Shown piece after piece: positions 51,058-60,514 of a stretch of 64,000 nucleotides of DNA (within the stretch, counting starts at the first letter, position 1; each line of letters opens with the position of its first letter). Source of the DNA: CAYFYS01 sp965202905. GTDB taxonomy: Bacteria; Pseudomonadota; Alphaproteobacteria; MPNO01. Position numbers and translations under genes: made by a program. The stretch is taken from positions 2,604,001 to 2,668,000 of the forward strand of contig OZ241868.1 in assembly GCA_965202905.1 (NCBI GenBank), in the 5' to 3' direction. The notes under the pieces were generated by a model, which saw nothing but the letters and a program-made list of their open reading frames with translations, was not told where the DNA came from and searched no databases.

Positions 51058-52599
51058 ATGCCGGATACGATTGCCGGGCGCGGATTGGATCTCGACCGGT
51101 TCCGCCTGCGCCGGTTCGTCGACGAGCTGGTCGCGGCCGGCGATGCGAAGGTCATCGAGACGCCGACCGCGCTCGTCGACATCGCGGGCCATCTCCAGGG
51201 CGAGCCCAAGGCGGTCCTGTTCACCGCCGCCGGGCCCGAGCGCGTCGAGGTGGTCGGCAACGTGCTGGCGAGCCGCAGCCGGCTCGCGCGCGCGCTCGAT
51301 GTCTCCGAGCGCGATCTGCTCGCCGAGGTCCTGAAGCGGCTGCGCGCGCCGATCCCGCCGGTCGAGATCGAGCCCGGCCCGGCACCGGTCCAGGAGGTGA
51401 TCCTGGAAGGCGAGGAGGCGGACCTGACCGCGCTGCCCGCCAATCTGCAGCACGACCTGGACGGCGCGCCGTACATCTCCGCCGGGATCGATTTCGCGGT
51501 GAGCCCGGAGACCGGCTGGACCAATGCCGGCATGAGGCGGCTCATGCTGCGTGGCCGCAAGGAGGCCGGCATCGACCTCGTCGCGCCGAGCGATCTGCGG
51601 ATGATCTACAGCGCCAATCGTGCGGCGGGCCGGCCGACGCCGCTTGCGATCGCGATCGGCTGCCACCCGGCGGACACCATCGCCAGTCTCAGCCACGCGG
51701 CGCCCCAGGACGAGATCGCGCTGATGGGCGGGATGCGCGGCGCGCCGGTCCCTGTCGTCAAATGCATCGCCTCGGACCTGCGGGTCCCGGCCGATGCGGA
51801 ACTCGTGATCGAGGGCTGGCTCGACCCCGAGGGATGGACCGGGCAAGAAGGGCCCTACGGCGAATATGTCGGCTATTACGGGACGATGAGGACCAACCCG
51901 GTCTTCCGTCTCAGCGCGATCACCCGGCGCCGCGATGCGCTGTTCCAGACCGTGACCATCGGCGGCCGCCACATGGCCCAGACCGATACGGCGCAGATCG
52001 TCGCCCTGCGCTCGGAAGCCGCGATCCGCACCGCGCTCGAGACCGCGGTGCGCGCGCCGGTCGCGGTCTGCGTCACCACCTCGTGCGGCGGGATGTACAA
52101 CGCCCGGATCTCGCTCCGTCAGACGGTCCCGGGCGAGGCGCGCAACGCCATCGCCGCGGTGTTCGGCTCGATCGGCGACATCAAGCACGTCTTCGTTACC
52201 GACGAGGACATCGACGTCTTCTCCGACGCCCAGGTCGACTGGGCGTTCGCCACCCGGTTCCAGGCCGATCGGGACCTGGTGATCGCTTCCGGCTTCCGGG
52301 TGGTCCCGCTCGACCCCTCGCTCCAGGGCGCGCCGGACGGCGCCAAGGCGGGCTTCGACCTGACGGCGCCCTTCGGCCGTCTCGGCGCGCAGGAGTTCAC
52401 CGTCCTGGCACCGCCGGAACTGTCCGACGCGCCGCGCCGATCGGTGATCGAGGCGCTCGGCGAAGGCCCGAAACACTTTCGCGAGCTGATGGAGGCGGCG
52501 GGCTCCGATGACGGGCGCGAGATCGTCCGCGAGATCGAGCCGCTCTACGCCGCGGGCCGGCTGGGCCGGACCGGGGACGGGCGCTACATTCTGGAGTAG
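51058..52599 (+). CDS. UbiD-family prenylated-FMN decarboxylase
   Basis: A 513-residue complete UbiD-type protein. It starts after AAGGGAG and has RRFVDELVAAGDAKVIETPTALVDIAGHL, the YISAGIDFAV region, PVPVVKCIASDLRVPADAELVIEGWLDPEGWTGQEGPYGEYVGYYG (acidic active-site residues) and a normal C-terminal domain ending in SDAPRRSVIEALGEGP. It needs prenylated FMN made by UbiX. Followed at 43 bases by a class III alcohol dehydrogenase and then an Ldh-family dehydrogenase, it is probably catabolic, not for ubiquinone. The substrate is unknown; it differs considerably from the partial copy at 1-1224. Confidence 0.92.
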   Translation: MPDTIAGRGLDLDRFRLRRFVDELVAAGDAKVIETPTALVDIAGHLQGEPKAVLFTAAGPERVEVVGNVLASRSRLARALDVSERDLLAEVLKRLRAPIPPVEIEPGPAPVQEVILEGEEADLTALPANLQHDLDGAPYISAGIDFAVSPETGWTNAGMRRLMLRGRKEAGIDLVAPSDLRMIYSANRAAGRPTPLAIAIGCHPADTIASLSHAAPQDEIALMGGMRGAPVPVVKCIASDLRVPADAELVIEGWLDPEGWTGQEGPYGEYVGYYGTMRTNPVFRLSAITRRRDALFQTVTIGGRHMAQTDTAQIVALRSEAAIRTALETAVRAPVAVCVTTSCGGMYNARISLRQTVPGEARNAIAAVFGSIGDIKHVFVTDEDIDVFSDAQVDWAFATRFQADRDLVIASGFRVVPLDPSLQGAPDGAKAGFDLTAPFGRLGAQEFTVLAPPELSDAPRRSVIEALGEGPKHFRELMEAAGSDDGREIVREIEPLYAAGRLGRTGDGRYILE

Positions 52600-52642
52600 G
52601 TTCTCGCCAGCAGAACCGACAACGGAACCGGGAGGGTGGAGA

Positions 52643-53752
<1,110 letters not shown>

Positions 53753-53765
53753 CTGTCGGGTCCTG

Positions 53766-54833
53766 ATGGACGCCGCCGCACGACGGGTCGACGCCGAGGT
53801 TCTCGAGGCCTTCATCACCGCCCTGTTTCTGAAAGCCGGCACCGGCGAGGCCGACGCCCCGCTGATCGCCGAGGTGCTGGTCTGGGCCAATTTGCGCGGC
53901 GTCGATTCGCACGGCGCGCTGCGCGTGCCGGGCTATCTGCGCCGCATCGAGACCGGCGAGTTCAACCCGCGCCCCGACATCAGGGTCATCGCCGACCTGC
54001 CGGCCGCGGCGGTGATCGATACCGACCGGGCCTTCGGGCCGGTCGGCATGACCCGGGCGATGGACATCGCGATGGACAAGGCCCGGGTGTGCGGGATCGG
54101 GGCCACGTTCGTCCGTCGGACCACGCACATGGCCGCGATCGGCCACTACGTGCTGCGCGCGGCCGCCGCGGACATGCTTGGCGTGGTCATCGGCGCCTCG
54201 CGGCCCAACATGGCCTATCACGGCGCCCGGGCCGCCGGCGTTGCGACCAGTCCGATCGCCATCGCGGCGCCGGGGATGGACCATGCGCCGCTGATGCTCG
54301 ACATGGCGACCGCCATCGCCTCGGTGGGCAAGCTGATGCTCGCCCGCGACTCCGGCCGCGCTCTCGAGCCCGGCTGGGCCCTCGACCGGTCGGGATCGCC
54401 GACCACCGATCCGATGGACGGCGTGCTGCCGATGCCGCTCGGCGGGCCGAAGGGCGCGGGGCTGTCCTTGATGTTCGAATGCCTGACCGGCCTGCTGGTC
54501 GACAACCCGCTGATCGCGCCCGCGATCGGGCCGGCGAAGGCGACCACACACAGCCAGAACGCGATGGCGCTTGCCGTCAATATCGCCGCGTTCTCGGATC
54601 CCGCGCGATACCGCCGCGATGTCGACGCCCTGATCGCCGCCTTGAAGTGCCTCCCCTGCGCCGAGGGGCATGACGAGATCCTGGTCCCGGGCGAGCGCGG
54701 CGACCGGGTGCTGGGCGAGCGCCGCCGCGACGGCATTCCCCTGCCCGGCGGGACCTGGCGACGCTTGCGGGAAGAGGCCGACCGTCTGGGCGTGGCGATG
54801 CCGGTGACGCGCGCGGCGCGGGTGGCTCAGTAG
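53766..54833 (+). CDS. Ldh family (malate/L-lactate/ureidoglycolate-type) dehydrogenase
   Basis: A 355-residue NAD(P)-dependent 2-hydroxyacid dehydrogenase of the YlbC/MDH type-2 family: VDSHGALRVPGYLRRIETGEFNPRPDI (with the catalytic His after SHG), ATFVRRTTHMAAIGHYVLRAA, ARAAGVATSPIAIAAPG and PLGGPKGAGLSLMFECLTGLL. The fold is unlike classical LDH. It lies 13 bases after frmA, so UbiD-frmA-Ldh form one run. Possible substrates are malate, lactate, ureidoglycolate or sulfolactate; sequence alone does not decide. Its stop overlaps the convergent gene by 7 bases. Confidence 0.88.
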   Translation: MDAAARRVDAEVLEAFITALFLKAGTGEADAPLIAEVLVWANLRGVDSHGALRVPGYLRRIETGEFNPRPDIRVIADLPAAAVIDTDRAFGPVGMTRAMDIAMDKARVCGIGATFVRRTTHMAAIGHYVLRAAAADMLGVVIGASRPNMAYHGARAAGVATSPIAIAAPGMDHAPLMLDMATAIASVGKLMLARDSGRALEPGWALDRSGSPTTDPMDGVLPMPLGGPKGAGLSLMFECLTGLLVDNPLIAPAIGPAKATTHSQNAMALAVNIAAFSDPARYRRDVDALIAALKCLPCAEGHDEILVPGERGDRVLGERRRDGIPLPGGTWRRLREEADRLGVAMPVTRAARVAQ

Positions 54834-55354
54834 CGGCCGATACCGATCTTCGTCCGCGCCAGCGTCCGTTTCCCCCCATCGCCTTGCACGACCGCGCGGA
54901 TGGAGGCGGTATAGCTGTTGTCCCGTCCGCCCGAACAGGGTGGGAGATAGGCTCCGTCGGTCCCACTCCAATCCGCGCCCCGATGACCGTTGATCTTCGT
55001 CACCCCGTCGGGCAAATCGTCGGTCTCCCCCGGCACAGCCGGTAAATCCACGACGCTCTGGCCAGCAGCGACAGCGAACGATAGCTTCCCATGACCGCCA
55101 CCATCCATAGGGCCAAAGGATTCGTCGTTGAACGAGACCTCGATGTGAGTCGTTCCAGCGGGCAGGCCGGCGATGCGCATGGGTGGGGTCGCGCCCCGGC
55201 CGCCGAAGCGTTGACATACCTGACTATCCGGGACCCAAACGCCGTCCCAACCGTCACCGAGAAGCGAAGCTTCAAGCTCCGCCGCGGATACGGGGACCGC
55301 CAAGAGAGCCATAAAAACGAGCGTGACGGTCGGGCTGATCGATTTCATGAACAT
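54827..55354 (-). CDS. Secreted protein, divergent PEBP (YbhB-like) candidate
   Basis: A 175-residue protein with a clean signal peptide (MFMKSISPTVTLVFMALLAVPVSA) after GAGGAAA. The mature part has SFNDESFGPMDGGGHGKLSFAVAAG, LPDGVTKINGHRGADWSG and YLPPCSGGRDNSYTASIRAV, which follow the order of phosphatidylethanolamine-binding protein motifs (DP.A/H.., G..GW.GPCPP.GxHxY), though with loose similarity. It should be periplasmic. Two cysteines could form a disulfide. Function unknown. It is convergent and overlapping with the Ldh-family gene. Confidence 0.65.
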   Translation of the reverse strand: MFMKSISPTVTLVFMALLAVPVSAAELEASLLGDGWDGVWVPDSQVCQRFGGRGATPPMRIAGLPAGTTHIEVSFNDESFGPMDGGGHGKLSFAVAAGQSVVDLPAVPGETDDLPDGVTKINGHRGADWSGTDGAYLPPCSGGRDNSYTASIRAVVQGDGGKRTLARTKIGIGRY

Positions 55355-55404
55355 GTCTGTTTCCTCAACTTTATCGCAGCAGATGCGGCGCGCCCGCCGG
55401 CCGG

Positions 55405-56472
55405 TCAGCCGATCAGCGCGTTGCCGGCGAAGCGATCGCGCCATTTGGCGACCGCTTCGGGGTTGAAGATATGATCGGGCGCCTCGCCGCGCAACGCAGT
55501 CAGCACGCATTGCGTGGCCCAGGCGATCCCCGGCCCCAGACCGCTGCCGCGGTTGTGCGAGATGTTGTGCGCCGAAAGAAGCACACGATCGCCGAACCCG
55601 CGCAGCGGCGAGTCCGCGCCCAAGGGCTCGTCGATGAAGGCGTCGATCGCGGCCTGGGCGATCTCCTCCCTGGCCAGCGCGTCGGCGAGCGCGGCCTGGT
55701 CCACCAGCCCGCCGCGGGCCGTGTTCATGAACAGGGCGGTCGGCTTCATGGCCTCGAACTGCCCGGCGCCGAAGAAGCCCCTGGTTTCCCGGGTGAGCGT
55801 CGTGTGCAGGGTCACCACGTCGGATTCCGCCAGCAGCGTCGGCATGTCCACCTTCTCGACGCCGCAGCGGACGAATTTCTCGTCCTCGATATAAGGATCG
55901 CAGGCCAGGATACGGAGGCGCCAGGGAGCCAGCAGCTCGGCCATGCGGCTGCCGATACGCCCGAGCCCGACGATGCCGACGGTGATCCCGGGATACCCGT
56001 CCTCGTCGCGCCGGCCGAGATACGTGCCCATCATCGACTCGTGGCGCCACACGCCGTCCTTGACCAGCCGGTCCTTCTCCCGGTTCTTCTTGAGAACCGC
56101 CAGCATCATCGACATCACACCCTCGGCGACCCCGCCCCAGTTCGACAGCGTGGGCGCGTGGGTGACCAGGATGCCGAGATCGGTCGCCGCGTCGACATCG
56201 ACATCGTCGGTGCCGACGGTGCACTTCGCGACGATGCGCAGCCGTTGCGCACCCTCCATGACGCGCCGGTTGATCGGCGCGTTGCGCACCGAGGTGCCGG
56301 TCATCGCCGAGGCCTCGGCGGCGCGGGCGGCCATGTCGTCTTCGTAGACGCAGCCCGGGTGAAGCCAGCTCTCATCGCCCCAGGCGAGAGTGCAGCCGGC
56401 ATCCTCGAAGATCCTGCCGGTCTGGCCGAACTCATCGGGGACCGCGAAGACGAACACGTTGGGCTGCGACAT
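55405..56472 (-). CDS. D-isomer-specific 2-hydroxyacid dehydrogenase
   Basis: A 355-residue NAD-dependent dehydrogenase of the D-2-hydroxyacid family. The nucleotide motif is TVGIVGLGRIGSRMAELL followed by the acidic CDPYIEDE; the catalytic Arg, Glu and His are in NTARGGLVDQAAL, DAFIDEPL and LLSAHNISHN. It probably reduces a 2-keto acid, or oxidises a hydroxyacid such as glycerate or phosphoglycerate. GGAGAG precedes the ATG at 56472. The next gene in the same direction, upstream, is a metallo-beta-lactamase fold hydrolase, so they may be one unit. Confidence 0.9.
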   Translation of the reverse strand: MSQPNVFVFAVPDEFGQTGRIFEDAGCTLAWGDESWLHPGCVYEDDMAARAAEASAMTGTSVRNAPINRRVMEGAQRLRIVAKCTVGTDDVDVDAATDLGILVTHAPTLSNWGGVAEGVMSMMLAVLKKNREKDRLVKDGVWRHESMMGTYLGRRDEDGYPGITVGIVGLGRIGSRMAELLAPWRLRILACDPYIEDEKFVRCGVEKVDMPTLLAESDVVTLHTTLTRETRGFFGAGQFEAMKPTALFMNTARGGLVDQAALADALAREEIAQAAIDAFIDEPLGADSPLRGFGDRVLLSAHNISHNRGSGLGPGIAWATQCVLTALRGEAPDHIFNPEAVAKWRDRFAGNALIG

Positions 56473-56494
56473 GGCGGCGGTCTCTCCGTGCGGC

Positions 56495-57358
56495 TCAATC
56501 GAAGGCGAAGCGGAAGCCGTCATCGGCCCGGCGCAGCCGGCACGGCTCGAAATGGGCGGGCAACACCAGCACGTCGCGGTCGGCGACATCCTCGAATACA
56601 GCCCTGCGGGTCTCCCTGGCGGTCGGCTGATGCTCGCAGGCCACGCTGTTCCAGCCCGGATAGGCGGCCTGAACCGGGTGGTGGAAGACGTCGCCGGTCA
56701 CCAGGGCCTCCGCGCCGCCGGACTCGATGCGGATGTTGACCTGTCCCGGCGTGTGGCCCGGGGCCGGCTCGAACCGGATGCCGTCCTCGACGACATGGTC
56801 GGTGGCGACCGGATCGGCGAGCCCGGCATCGAGGATCGGCTCGACGCTGTCCTCGAAGACATGGACATACTGCCCGTCGCCGGCCGCGCGCCTGGCCTCG
56901 AGCGAAGCCAGATCGTCCTCGGAGAAGACGTAGCGCGCGTTGGGGAATGTCGGCTCCCAGCGCCCGTCGATCAGCCGCGTGTTCCAGCCCACGTGATCGA
57001 CGTGAAGGTGGGTGATCAGCACGAGGTCGATCTCCCCGGGCAGGTAGCCGGAGGCGGCGAGGTTCTCGAGATAGGGCCAGCGGCCCTCGCGCCAGTATTC
57101 GCGCCGCCGGCCGGGCTTGTCGTTGCCGACGCAGGTGTCGATCAGGATGGTGTGGTCGTGGGTGCGAAAGACGTAGGAATGCATGCTCGAGCGCAGCAAT
57201 TCCCGGTCCTCGTCGTAGAATCGCGGCATCAGCCACGCCCGCTGGCGCTCCAGATCGGCGGGGCTGGAGTCCGGATACATCGTCCAGGGCGAAAAGATCG
57301 GCGCGTCGTCCTCCAGCACGCGGGCGATCTCCAGCGCGCCGAGCCTGATCGTGTCCAT
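56495..57358 (-). CDS. Metallo-beta-lactamase fold hydrolase
   Basis: A 287-residue MBL-fold protein. The zinc motif HxHxDH is in ITHLHVDHVGWNTR, with further ligands in PAPGHTPGQVNI, ALVTGDVFHHPVQ and LPAHFE. Two metals are expected. Family members include lactonases, ring-opening hydrolases and esterases. AAGGGGG lies before the ATG at 57358. It faces pyrK divergently across 120 bases. Substrate unknown. Confidence 0.88.
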   Translation of the reverse strand: MDTIRLGALEIARVLEDDAPIFSPWTMYPDSSPADLERQRAWLMPRFYDEDRELLRSSMHSYVFRTHDHTILIDTCVGNDKPGRRREYWREGRWPYLENLAASGYLPGEIDLVLITHLHVDHVGWNTRLIDGRWEPTFPNARYVFSEDDLASLEARRAAGDGQYVHVFEDSVEPILDAGLADPVATDHVVEDGIRFEPAPGHTPGQVNIRIESGGAEALVTGDVFHHPVQAAYPGWNSVACEHQPTARETRRAVFEDVADRDVLVLPAHFEPCRLRRADDGFRFAFD

Positions 57359-57480
57359 CTCGCAATCCCCCTTGGCGCAGAACAAACCAGACGGCCGGCC
57401 CCGGCGCAATCCCGCCGACCGCCTTGTGACGCCGGATGAGCCCGGCTAGCATCGCCCTTTGAGGCTGCGCAACCCGAACG

Positions 57481-58329
57481 ATGACAAAGCTTGGCGGGGC
57501 ATGCCGCGCCCCCGACGATTCCGAGTCCGGCAGGCCCGTTGTCGAGCGGGTGTGCGCGGTGCTGTCCAACGTGGCCGTCAACGCCGAGTACCTGCACCTC
57601 GCGGTCGAGGCCGGGCCGCCGCAGATTTCGGTCGAGGCCGGCCAGTTCTTCCATCTCCGGTGTCCCGGCGACGGGCCCAACGCTCCGTTCTTCCGCCGGC
57701 CGATGAGCGTCTACCGGACCGACCCCGCCGCCGGCCGGGTCGAGTTCCTCTACAAGATCTTCGGGGCCGGCACGCGCGGTCTGGCGGCGCTGGAGACCGG
57801 CGACCGGCTCGATATGCTGGGCCCGCTGGGAGTCGGCTTCACGCTCGATCCGGCATGGCGCAGTATCGTCGTGGTCGGCCGCGGCGTCGGGCTTGCGACG
57901 CTGGCACCGCTGGCCGAGCTCGCGGCCGGGACCGGCGTCGGGGTGACCGCGATCCTGAGCGCCCGGTCGCCGGCGGTGCTGATGTCCGTGGAGCGTTTCG
58001 AGTCGATGGGCGCCCGGGTGATCGGCGTGACCGATTCCGAGGGGACCAGCGGGCCAAGGCGGGTCGAGCGGCTGATCCGTGGCCTGATCGCGCGCGGCGC
58101 GGCCGACGCCTTCTTCACCTGCGGGTCCAACCGACTGCTTCTGCTGTTGCAGCGGCTCGGCCAGGAGCACGGCATCCCGGGACAGGTCGCGGTCGAGCAA
58201 CAGATGGCGTGCGGGCTCGGCATGTGCTTCTGCTGCGTGCGCGAGTTCCGGGTGCGCGGCGCGGCGGTCCATCGCCGGGTATGCTGGGACGGGCCGGTCT
58301 TCGACCTTCACGAGGCAATGTCGTGGTAG
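57481..58329 (+). CDS. pyrK: Dihydroorotate dehydrogenase electron-transfer subunit-like protein (PyrK type)
   Basis: A 282-residue flavin/iron-sulfur reductase subunit. FAD binding is by FRRPMSVYR (residues 71-79), NAD binding by SIVVVGRGVGLATLAPLAE, and four cysteines C244, C249, C252 and C268 (CGLGMCFCC and RVCWDGPVF) hold the [2Fe-2S] cluster, as in PyrK of class 1B enzymes. It passes electrons between NAD(H) and PyrD. The start ATG at 57481 leaves a 20-residue lead. The stop overlaps the pyrD start by 7 bases. The pair makes the enzyme NAD-linked instead of quinone-linked, unusual for this group where class 2 PyrD is common. Confidence 0.88.
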   Translation: MTKLGGACRAPDDSESGRPVVERVCAVLSNVAVNAEYLHLAVEAGPPQISVEAGQFFHLRCPGDGPNAPFFRRPMSVYRTDPAAGRVEFLYKIFGAGTRGLAALETGDRLDMLGPLGVGFTLDPAWRSIVVVGRGVGLATLAPLAELAAGTGVGVTAILSARSPAVLMSVERFESMGARVIGVTDSEGTSGPRRVERLIRGLIARGAADAFFTCGSNRLLLLLQRLGQEHGIPGQVAVEQQMACGLGMCFCCVREFRVRGAAVHRRVCWDGPVFDLHEAMSW

Positions 58330-59270
58330 ATTTGCGGGTGGATATCGGCGGGCTTGCGCTGACGAACCCGGTGATGCCCGCTTCGGGCTGTTTCGCGGAG
58401 GGTCTGGACCGCGTAATCGACCTCGACCGGCTGGGCGCGATGGTGATCAAGACCATCACGCGCGAGCTGCGCATCGGCAACCCGGTCCCGCGGGTCTGCG
58501 AGACGCCCGAAGGCATGCTCAATTCGATCGGCATTCCGTGCAAGGGGCTGCCGTATTTTCACGACTCGATCCTGCCGACCTACGCCCGGTTCGCCCCGCC
58601 TCTGGTCGCCAGCATCTCCGCGCCCACGGTGGAGGCGTTCGGCGACCTCGCCGCGGCGGTAAGCGTGCCGGGGGTGGCCGCGATCGAAGCCAACATTTCC
58701 TGCCCCAACCTCGAGGAGGACGGCCGGGCGTTCGCAATGGAGATCGATGCGACCGAGCGTGTCGTGGCCGCCATGCGCAAGGCGACCGGTCTGCCCCTGT
58801 GGGTCAAGCTCAGCCCGAACACCGACGCGGTCGCCGAGATCGGCAGGGCGGCCGAGGGCGCCGGCGCCGACGCGCTGGTCGTGGCCAACACCTTCCTCGC
58901 GATGGCGATCGATGTCGAAGCGCGGCGGCCGCGGCTCGGCAGCGTGACCGGCGGGCTGTCCGGCCCGGCAATCCGTCCGGTCATCGTCCGCATGGTCTAT
59001 CAGTGTTACCGCGCGGTCGGCATCCCGATCGTCGGCTGCGGCGGCGTCGTTACCGCGGAGGACGCGCTGGAATACATCCTCGCCGGGGCGAGCGCGGTGC
59101 AGGTGGGAACCGCGACCTTCCTGCATCCGACCGCGATGGTCTCGGTATTGAAGGGGATCGAGCAATACTGCACCCGCCACGAGGTCGGCCGCATCGCCGA
59201 CCTCGTCGGCGACCTGCGGATCGAGGAAGTCGACGAATCCGACCTCGAATGGGTGGACCCGCTCGGATGA
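58323..59270 (+). CDS. pyrD: Dihydroorotate dehydrogenase, class 1B catalytic subunit
   Basis: A 315-residue FMN enzyme with a TIM-barrel fold starting at GTG (58323) in overlap with pyrK. It begins DLRVDIGGLALTNPVMPASGCF and has the catalytic Cys127 in ANISCPNLEEDG, KLSPNTDAVAEIGRAAEGAGADALVVANT and IPIVGCGGVVTAEDALEYILAGASAVQVGTA, the FMN phosphate site. Cys as base instead of Ser identifies class 1. With PyrK it can oxidise dihydroorotate with NAD+ or reduce orotate with NADH. Its stop overlaps the carbamoylase start by ATGA. Confidence 0.93.
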   Translation: MVDLRVDIGGLALTNPVMPASGCFAEGLDRVIDLDRLGAMVIKTITRELRIGNPVPRVCETPEGMLNSIGIPCKGLPYFHDSILPTYARFAPPLVASISAPTVEAFGDLAAAVSVPGVAAIEANISCPNLEEDGRAFAMEIDATERVVAAMRKATGLPLWVKLSPNTDAVAEIGRAAEGAGADALVVANTFLAMAIDVEARRPRLGSVTGGLSGPAIRPVIVRMVYQCYRAVGIPIVGCGGVVTAEDALEYILAGASAVQVGTATFLHPTAMVSVLKGIEQYCTRHEVGRIADLVGDLRIEEVDESDLEWVDPLG

Positions 59271-60514
59271 CCCGGGCGATCGCGAAATCGCTGTTCCGGG
59301 ATCTCCGCACCGCGACCCGGGGCGGTCGCGGCGTCACGCGCGAAAGCTACGGCGACGGCGAGAACGAGGCGATCGCGCTGGTGCGGAAGGCCGCCCATCG
59401 CCACGGGCTGGAGACCGGGATCGACGGCGCCGCCAACCTGGTGATCTCGCTGCCCGGACGGGCCGACGAGCGGCCCTACATCGCCTGCGGTTCGCACCTG
59501 GACTCGGTGCCCGAAGGTGGCAATTACGATGGCGCGGCGGGCGTCGTGGCCGGGCTGCTGGCGATGATCCGCATGCACGCCGAAGGCGCGCCGCCGGTGC
59601 GGAACGTCAAGACCATCGCGCTGCGGGGCGAAGAAAGCGCCTGGTACGGCAAGGCCTATGCCGGTTCCAGCGCGCTGTTCGGCAAGCTCGCGCCGGAGGA
59701 CCTCGCCGCCCCGCGCCGCGAGGGCGACGGCACGCTGGGCGAAGCGATGGCGCGTGTCGGCGCGCGCATGGACCTGATCGAGGCCGGGACGCCGATGATC
59801 GATCCGCGCGACATCGCCGGCTACATCGAGCTCCACATCGAGCAGGGCCCCGTCCTGGTCGCGGCCGACCGGCCGACCGCGGTGGTCACCGGCATCCGCG
59901 GCAATATTCGGCACCGTCGGATCGCCTGCACCGGCGAGGCCGGTCATTCCGGCGCGGTGCCGCGCGAGCAACGACGCGATGCGGTCTTCGCCGCGGCCCG
60001 GCTGATCGCCACGCTGGACGATCACTGGCGCGACCGCGTGGCGGCCGGCGAGGACCTGGTGGTCACCGCCGGCGTCATCGAGACCGACGCGCGGGCCCAT
60101 TCGATGTCCCGCATCCCGGGCGAGGTCTTTTTCAGCTTCGAGGCGCGGAGCCAGAGCCAGGAGACCCTGGAGTCCTTCTACGCGCTGCTGCGCGCCGAAT
60201 GCGACCGCCTCGCCGCGGATCGCGGGGTCGCGTTCGCCTTCGACCGACGGATCGATTCGACGCCCGCCCGGATGGATCGAGCCTGGATCGACACTCTGGT
60301 CGCCCACTCGGACACTCTCGGCCTGCCCACCGAGACCGTGGCCAGCGGCGCGGGGCACGACGCGGTGTTGTTCGCCGCCGCCGGGATTCCGGCGGCGATG
60401 ATCTTCATCCGCAACCGGAACGGCTCACACAATCCGCGCGAGGCGATGGACATCGAGGACTTCATGAAGGGCTGCGACCTGCTCCATCGCTCGTTGATGG
60501 ACCCACCGCGATGA
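59267..60514 (+). CDS. M20-family Zn-dependent amidase/carbamoylase (possible N-carbamoyl-aspartate hydrolase)
   Basis: A 415-residue protein of the N-carbamoyl-L-amino acid hydrolase / allantoate amidohydrolase / beta-ureidopropionase group. Dizinc ligands are H77 and D88 (GSHLDSVPEGGNYDGAAG), E123 (RGEESAWYG), H190 (GYIELHIEQGPV) and a late His in GSHNPREAMD; SGAGHDAVLF is the family substrate motif. It overlaps pyrD and pyrC by 4 bases each, so it is coupled to them. The canonical pyrimidine pathway has no such step. Hydrolysis of N-carbamoyl-aspartate (ureidosuccinase, EC 3.5.1.7) would turn the run into an orotate-to-aspartate route; this is inference from location. Confidence 0.87.
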   Translation: MTRAIAKSLFRDLRTATRGGRGVTRESYGDGENEAIALVRKAAHRHGLETGIDGAANLVISLPGRADERPYIACGSHLDSVPEGGNYDGAAGVVAGLLAMIRMHAEGAPPVRNVKTIALRGEESAWYGKAYAGSSALFGKLAPEDLAAPRREGDGTLGEAMARVGARMDLIEAGTPMIDPRDIAGYIELHIEQGPVLVAADRPTAVVTGIRGNIRHRRIACTGEAGHSGAVPREQRRDAVFAAARLIATLDDHWRDRVAAGEDLVVTAGVIETDARAHSMSRIPGEVFFSFEARSQSQETLESFYALLRAECDRLAADRGVAFAFDRRIDSTPARMDRAWIDTLVAHSDTLGLPTETVASGAGHDAVLFAAAGIPAAMIFIRNRNGSHNPREAMDIEDFMKGCDLLHRSLMDPPR